A DNA stretch of 64,000 nt from assembly GCF_026230105.1 (NCBI RefSeq), contig NC_079477.1, forward strand, positions 16,249,001 through 16,313,000, read 5' to 3'. Shown here piece by piece: positions 13,701-22,700 of the stretch. The notes beneath the pieces are model-generated. The model searched no databases, was not told the DNA's origin, and saw only the letters and a list, made by a program, of their open reading frames with translations. The DNA is from Diorhabda sublineata (taxonomy: Eukaryota; Arthropoda; Insecta; Coleoptera; Chrysomelidae). A program made the translations under genes and the position numbers. The number at the start of each line of letters is the position of its first letter. Within the stretch, counting starts at the first letter, position 1.

Positions 13701-16700
13701 TGTTCCAAGATAGATTGGTAGAAGATTCAGAGAGACGATGGACTAATGAAAATATTGATGCAGTAGCACTTAAACATTTCCCATCAGCTAATTGCGAAAA
13801 AGCTCTCGAAAGACCAATTCTTTACAGTAACTGGTTATCTAAAGACTACGTACCTGTTGGCAGAGAGCAATTGAGGGATTATGTTAAAGCAAGACTAAAG
13901 GTATTCTATGAAGAAGAACTTGATGTTCCTTTGGTGTTATTTGATGAAGTATTAGATCATGTGTTAAGAATCGATAGAATTTTCAGGTGAATAATTTTTA
14001 TTGATTTCAGTTAACTAAAACAATAAATTTAATCATATTTTTATTTTCTATCTTTCACTATAATGTGACAATTCTTTTTAGAATTAATCATATAGCGCCT
14101 TTCCCTAATTTTCAGACAACCTCAAGGACATTTATTGCTAATTGGTGTTTCTGGAGCAGGAAAAACAACACTTTCTAGATTTGTAGCTTGGATGAATGGC
14201 CTGTCTATTTTCCAAATTAAGGTTCATAATAAATATACTGCTGAGGATTTTGATGAAGATTTGAGATCTGTATTAAGAAGAAGTGGCTGCAAACATGAAA
14301 AAATCGCGTTTATTCTAGATGAATCTAATATGTTGGATTCAAGCTTCTTAGAAAGAATGAACACACTTTTAGCTAATGGGGAAGTTCCTGGATTATTTGA
14401 AGGAGATGAATACACTACTTTAATGACCCAATGTAAAGAGGGAGCTCAAAGAGAAGGTTGGTAAATTTTGTTAAAGCTCATTCATTCTTCAATGCTGATA
14501 TCTGATAAATAATGTAAATGTAATTATAAGAGTGGTCATATGGTCATGTATCTACAATATTAATGGAACGATCACTGCCCTATATTATAATATATATTTG
14601 AAGATAATATTTCTTAAGAAAATATTAGATAAAATAATTTGATATATTGACATTATTTCTCTGATTTTTCAATTGTTTGGTACTGTTCCTTTATTATATG
14701 TTCTATTGAAAATATTGGTTAAAAATTCAGTGCTGTTTCCTATTTTCTAATGATTTCAGATGTTGTTTGTCATGCAGTGGTCGACTATGTATTTTTTATT
14801 GAGGCATATTTCAATTTTCTTCAAATCTTCTGTTTTATTCTCTTCATTCTATACTGTATTGTAATACTTATATTTTCTCTAGGTCTAATGTTAGATTCCA
14901 ATGATGAACTATACAAATGGTTTACCCAACAAGTAATGCGTAACTTACATGTTGTTTTCACAATGAATCCATCCACTGATGGACTCAAAGACCGAGCAGC
15001 CACATCTCCAGCTCTATTTAACAGATGTGTATTGAATTGGTTTGGTGATTGGTCAGATGGAGCTCTGTATCAGGTAAATTATTCAAACAAGACATACTTC
15101 TTTTTCTCACATTGCAATAATAATCTTTTCAACAGGTTGGTAAAGAATTTACAAATCGTCTTGATCTCGATAAACAATCGTGGAAATGTCCAGATTTCTT
15201 CCCAGCAGCTTGTAATAATATACCTGCTTCACCAACTCATAGGCAAGCTGTTATAAACGCGTGTGTTTATGTCCATCAAACACTCCATAAAGCAAATGGA
15301 AGATTAATAAAACGAGGAAGCCGTACAATGGCGATTACTCCAAGACACTACTTAGACTTTATCCACCATCTTGTTAAATTGTATAATGAAAAACGATCGG
15401 ATTTGGAGGAACAACAGTTACATTTGAATGTTGGTTTGAACAAAATTGCTGAAACCGTAGAACAGGTATGTTTACTTTGTTATAAAGTGATTGTATAAAA
15501 TATTGCCATTTATCAATATGGGTAGGTAGAAGAAATGCAAAAAAGTTTGGCTGTAAAATCGCAAGAGTTGCAAGCCAAGAATGAAGCTGCAAATGCTAAA
15601 CTCAAACAGATGGTAAAGGATCAACAAGAAGCTGAGAAGAAAAAAGTACAAAGTCAAGAAATCCAGCAACAATTGGCAGAACAAACAATACATATTCAAC
15701 AAAAGAGGTCAGAAGTAATGGCTGATTTAGAACAAGTCGAACCTGCTGTCATTGAAGCACAGCTGGGTAAGTTTTTATTTCTTAATCAACTAATAATGAT
15801 GATTGAAAGACGTTTTATTTGTTCTCGTTTGTTTTTTAGCTGTAAAATCAATTAAGAAACAACAATTAGTGGAAATTCGTACAATGGCAAATCCTCCTGC
15901 TCTTGTAAAATTAGCTTTAGAATCTATTTGTCTACTTCTTGGAGAAAATGCTAGTGATTGGAAATCGATTCGTGCTGTAATAATGAGAGACAACTTTATC
16001 AATACTGTTGTCAACAATTTTAATACAGAAGACATTAGGTAGGTATAATTTGTGATTCATATTCAACTTCCATACTTACCAAAATAATTTATTGCGAATA
16101 CCTCAATTTACTGCAAACATGAACTTGTTCTAACGTTCTAAAAAAATATATTGTAATACATTGAGAGTCAAAACTTTTGATGTTCTCTAATTCATCTTTC
16201 TATTTCCGTCTACTACTCTTCTATCATATTGTGTGATAACAGTCAATCTGAGGCCTAGAATATTCTTCAGAAGAGTTCTAGAAAATTTTCTCTGAATAAA
16301 ATAGTCCTCCTCTACTTAGGTCTTTTGAGTAAAAAAAAACGATTCCATTAGTGATAACTGCCTCCTATAAACTAATATTTGCATGTTAGTAGTAACTCTT
16401 CTTTTTTAAATTTTTTGTTTAATTTCTTGGAAGGTGTTGAACAGGTATTCTTCTATTTACTTATATGTGATTTTAATAGGTCAACCAGGCCCTTTGAGTA
16501 CTCCTGTTAAAAGAAAGTCTGTTTAAAATGAATACTTGGACAGTTAATTAAATTGGTCATTAATCTTGAACTATTATAGTTGCTATGAAAATATATTGCA
16601 CAAGACTCTTATAAAATAAACGATTTATTCACTCTAATTTACTTAACTTCATTAATGCGGACAATAACAGATTTTTGTATTATTTTTCAGTGATGATGTT

Positions 16701-19700
16701 AGAGAAAAAATGAAGAGTCGTTACCTCAGTAATCCAGACTACAATATAGATAAAATCTATCATGCCAGTAACGCTTGTGGACCTCTTGTAAAATGGGCAT
16801 GTGCGCAAGTTCAATACGCAGACATGTTGAAAAAAGTCGAACCTTTACGTGAAGAATTAAGATCTCTCGAACAACAAGCTGAAACCAATCAGAAACGAGG
16901 CGAAGATGTTAAAGCTCTTATTAGTCAATTAGAACAAAGTATTGCTGCTTATAAAGAAGAGTATGCACAACTAATTGCCCAAGCACAAGCTATTAAAACA
17001 GATTTAGAAAATGTGCAAGCTAAAGTTGATAGGTCCATTGCTCTTCTTAAATCTCTTGTAATTGAAAGAGAAAGATGGGAAGCCAGTAGTGAAACATTCA
17101 GATCGCAAATGTCTACCATCATTGGTGATGTTTTACTTTCAGCTGCTTTTATTGCATACGGTGGTTACTTTGATCAGCACTACCGTCAAAATTTATTCAG
17201 TACTTGGTGTCAACATCTAACACAAGCCTGCATTCAGTATAGAGCTGATATAGCAAGAACTGAATATCTTTCTAATCCTGATGAAAGACTTAGATGGCAA
17301 GCCAATGCACTACCCACTGATGATTTATGTACTGAAAATGCTATAATGTTGAAGAGATTCAATAGGTATCCTCTTATTATTGATCCCTCTGGACAAGCTA
17401 CTGAGTTTATTATGAATGAATTTAAAGATAAGAAGATTACTAAAACTAGCTTCTTGGATGATTCATTTAGAAAGAATTTAGAATCGGCTTTAAGATTTGG
17501 TAATCCATTACTAGTCCAAGACGTCGAAAATTATGATGCTATTCTCAATCCTGTACTTAATAGAGAATTAAGGAGAACGGGAGGACGTGTTTTAATTACT
17601 CTAGGTGATCAAGATATAGATTTATCCCCTTCTTTTGTTATTTTCCTTTCAACAAGAGATCCTACCGTCGAATTTCCTCCGGACATATGTTCGCGAGTGA
17701 CTTTCGTGAACTTTACAGTCACCAGAAGCTCTCTACAAAGTCAGTGCTTGAACCAAGTACTTAAAGCTGAAAGACCAGACATTGATGCTAAGCGTTCAGA
17801 TTTATTGAAACTCCAAGGCGAATTCCATTTACGATTAAGGCAATTAGAAAAGTCTCTCTTACAAGCTTTGAATGACGCAAAAGGAAAAATTTTGGATGAT
17901 GATAGTGTTATTACTACTTTAGAAACACTCAAACAAGAAGCTGCTGAAATTGGTCAGAAAGTTGAAGAAACTGATAAAGTTATTTCAGAGATTGAAGCTG
18001 TTTCTCAACAATACCTTCCTTTGTCACAAGCCTGTAGTAATACCTACTTTACTATGGATAGTCTTAATCAAGTTCACTTTTTGTATCAATACTCGCTTAA
18101 AATGTTTTTGGATGTTTTTGCTACTGTATTACATAATAACATTCAACTTGATGGAATCAGTGATTATCAAGCTAGGCTTAATGTCATCACTTCAAACCTA
18201 TATTCTGTAAGTATATTTTGATTGAAATTAATACGCAGATAGGGTTGCTCCATCTGAAATGTTCTAAATGTACTAAAAATAAAAAATCTCGTATAATAAA
18301 TAGTTCTAAAAATGTTTTATTATAAACGTTGCTTTATTTTAGGTTGTCTATGAACGAGTAGCAAGAGGTATGCTCCATAATGATCGTCTTACTTTTGCCA
18401 TCTTATTATGTAGAATTCACTTAAAAGGACAAACATCCGAACCCAATCTAGATCAAGAATTTAATTTCTTCCTTAGAGGAAAAGAAGGGGTATTCCATAG
18501 TTCCGGCTCCTCTTTGGTTGATGGTTTAAATAGCGACCAATTAGAAGCGGTTAGTAGATTGACAATGAAACTACCGGCATTTAAGAAATTGCAAGGTCAA
18601 ATTCAGGAAATGCCTGAGTTTGGAGCATGGTTGCAACAAAGTAGTCCCGAACAAGCTGTTCCACAATTGTGGATTGAGGAAAAGCAACTTAGTGCAGTAG
18701 GTAAGTATGACAATGTTCAATTTAATATTCATTAATATAAAATCTACTACTACTATAAATAATTTTATGTGTTTAGTATCAAAAAAACTACTGAAAATTT
18801 CAGATCGTATTTCAGGATTGTGTGCCAAAGGTTAATTACTATGTTTATAATAAAAAATTTATTTTTTAGGTCGAGCAATGTATCAACTTTTGATTATTCA
18901 AGCGTTCAGACCTGATCGGGTTATTGCTGCTGCTCACAACTTTGTATCAGTCGTTTTGGGAGAGAATTTCATGTATCTGGCCGAAAAAGAGTTGGATTTC
19001 GCAACTTGTGTCGAAAAAGAGATTAGGTCCAATGTTCCGGCCCTTCTTTGTTCAGTTCCAGGTTTTGACGCTTCTGGAAGAGTCGATGATCTTGCAGCAG
19101 AACTTAACAAACAGATTTCTAGTATTGCTATTGGTTCAGCTGAAGGTTTTAATCAAGCTGATAGAGCAATAAATATGGCTTGCAAAACTGGAAGGTAAGG
19201 AAGTAAAACTTGAAATATTAGAATCATTATAATAATACACGTTGTAAAAAATTGCATTATCTTATTTAAGCTCTGAAATAAGTATATTAATTAGGGCTAC
19301 CATGTTATTTGAGTTGGTTACTAGATGTACTGATATAGAGTGAGATCTTTGAAATAACATGTCAAATGCCACTGTTTAAGAGTTTTAAGGGATATAGCTG
19401 TCTGCAAATCGCTACCAATCACTGCCTTCAGAGAGTTTGGCCTTCTAAATAAATTATCTCTTTTTTTCTGCACAAAACTAAACTCTTCAAAACTGCTGCT
19501 GCTTTTCTACATTTCGGACTAATGTTTTTAAATGCACTAAGCATTGTTGGGTTCATTATTTAACAGCATAGAAATTTTAAACTTTCCCATCAATAATGAC
19601 ATCGAACATAAGACACTTTTCTGTTTTCATCTCGGAACAGGCAATTTCTGAAAGGATATATGATTCCATTGTGTTTTGGATAACAACTATTGGTTAATGA

Positions 19701-22700
19701 TAGCACCAAAATTCGAGGACAAAAGTAATTATAGGATATAATTGATAAGAAAACCAATTGCAAATTCATACAATAGTGTTCCAACAGGGCAGTTACCGTT
19801 ATACGAATACATCAGTTTTGTGTTCCAACCGACTTAGGTAACGTTTGTGAACCGTTACCTGGACGGTCCTTTCGATACTTGGCTGATAGCAAGTACTGTT
19901 ATAGAAACCGTGTATAGCCGAAAACTGCGCGAATGGAACATACCTAATAAACCAAGATTATCACCTGAAACAAGTCAAAAAGTTATACAAATTAAATAAA
20001 TTTATTTAGACTTTGAAAATAATTCCACTCCAACAATTCCTATTCAACAATGACTCCAGGAAACATGTTAGATATTTGTGAGCCTTGTATGAAGAAAAGA
20101 ATGATGACTACAATTTAGTAAGATTATTTGAAAATTCAATGGACCCACTTGAAATCACTACATACATCCAGAAGAGAGTGGAGGGAATTATTTCAATGAC
20201 TCCATATTAGTTATCTAACAAAATTCAAAATGAAGATCGCATTTATTCTGATTTTTAGATCACTGCAAAGGACGTCTTTCCCACTGATATTCATTTTAAA
20301 TATATATTCATCAAAAGAGACATGTTAACAGAAAATATATTCAGCAATGAGATTGAATGTGTTAAAGATGTTACAGCTAGAATGTTATTTTTGTTTTATT
20401 GATTAGAAGTAATTAATATTGTATCTTCTTATTTTTCATAATGATTGTCAATAATTTCAATTCATATGTAATAACGATAAAAAGAAAACGTGGGTGTTTG
20501 TTGCTGCTTCTCCTTATACTCTTTATTTTTTTCCATCATGTTGGCAGCTATCTGCTATAACATGAAATACTTTCTAAAGCAGAAATAAATACATGAAATG
20601 TTTATACATATACACATTTTATATAACGTAAACATTTAAATATTGTTAAATTTTTATTTTTCATACTAAGATAAGGAAAATAGTTTCCATATTGGACACG
20701 AGAAAAAAAAGTTTTCCAAATTTCCCGCATATTAATATGTAATTAAAATTTCATTCCAGCCCCAGAAAATTATGATAATATAAAAAACTACTGAAGATTT
20801 CCTCTTCAATGTATTCATTCACGTGATTATAACTAACTGGAATTTATCCTATTATTACATATTAATCTCAAAGCACGCTTATACAGTCTACTAGAAGTTG
20901 GTATGTAACAAAAAATACAAATTGTATATTTTCTAGAAAATTTAAATTCCAGTTGGATAGTCAAAATGTTGTATTTGAACGGAAAATTGTATATAAATAT
21001 ATTAATTTATCTTTGGTTGTCCTTATAATTTATACTATGTTTTTTGTTATTGGTGAAGTAAAACAAAATTATTTTTTAATAGATGGGTCATGCTCAAGAA
21101 TGTTCATTTGGCACCTCAATGGCTTGTTCAGTTGGAAAAGAAGCTTCATTCTCTACAGCCTCATGCAAACTTCCGTCTATTTCTTACAATGGAAATAAAT
21201 CCTAAACTTCCAGTTAATTTATTAAGAGCTGGAAGAATATTTGTATTTGAACCTCCACCAGGAATTAGAGCTAATTTATTAAGAACATTTAGTACTGTAA
21301 GTACAATATTTCAAGAGTATTGAAACATTGATCCGTAAAATAAAAAATAATCAAATTTTTAGGTACCAGCAAGCAGAATGATGAAAGCGCCTAATGAGAG
21401 AGCCAGACTCTATTTCTTGTTAGCTTGGTTCCATGCAATTGTTCAAGAAAGGTTAAGGTATTGCCCTCTGGGATGGGCAAAACATTATGAATTTAGTGAA
21501 TCAGATTTAAGAGTTGCCTGTGATACTTTAGATACTTGGATAGATGCAACAGCTATGGTAATTTTATTTTCAAATTATTGTAAATATTCAAGATGTTGAT
21601 ATTTATTTTCTTTTAGGGAAGAACCAATTTACCACCCGAAAAAGTTCCGTGGGATGCCTTAATCACATTACTTTCTCAATCTATTTATGGTGGTAAAATC
21701 GATAATGATTTTGATCAAAGACTTTTACATTCCTTCTTAAATAAATTGTTTACTCCTAAGAGCTTTGAAAGTGATTTTGCACTTGTGGCTAATATTGATA
21801 ATGGACCAGGCGGAAATAGACATATTACAATGCCAGATGGTACTAGAAGAGACCATTTCTTGAAATGGATTGAGAGTTTTGCTGATAGACAGACACCAGC
21901 TTGGTTGGGACTGCCCAACAATGCAGAAAAAGTAAGTTCTTAAAAATTATGCAGAGTTCATAGTATTAATTCTAAAAATTAATTTCAGGTTTTGTTAACC
22001 ACCAGAGGTACAGATCTTATTGCTAAACTACTTAAGATGCAACAACTAGAAGATGACGATGAATTAGCTTACTCAATAGATGATAGTTCACCAACTGATC
22101 ATGCACAGATCGATGGTAGACCATCTTGGATGAAGACTCTTCATAACAGCGCTCATACATGGGTTAAACTATTACCTACTTCTTTACAGACTTTGAGACG
22201 TACCGTTGAAAATATCAAAGACCCTCTTTATAGATATTTTGAAAGAGAAGTTAATTCTGCTTCGAAGCTCCTTACTGATGTTTTACATGACCTTAATGAT
22301 GTATTATTGATATGTCAGGTAATTGTAGAAATAGTTAATATTATTTTGCATTCCTGCTTAATTTCGATGACAATGCATGGATCAAATGAGAAATACACAA
22401 AAAAATTTAATTAGTGGAATTTATTAAACTACTGTTCCGACATTTCACTTATGGATGGCATTGTAGCATGTTACGTTTACAGTAATTTTCTGTTTATTAA
22501 TTATAGAATTATCCATACATAACCCTTTAGGATGAGAATTTAAAATAACTTGGTTATCGAAACGAGCGTGATACATTGTAATTGTGAGTGTTGGTGTAGA
22601 GGTGTTAAACAGTTTGTTCAATATGAATATCACCAACGGTACCAAAAATTCCAACTTAGTAGTCATAGGTTTTTGAAGTATATCGTACCAAAAAAAATGA

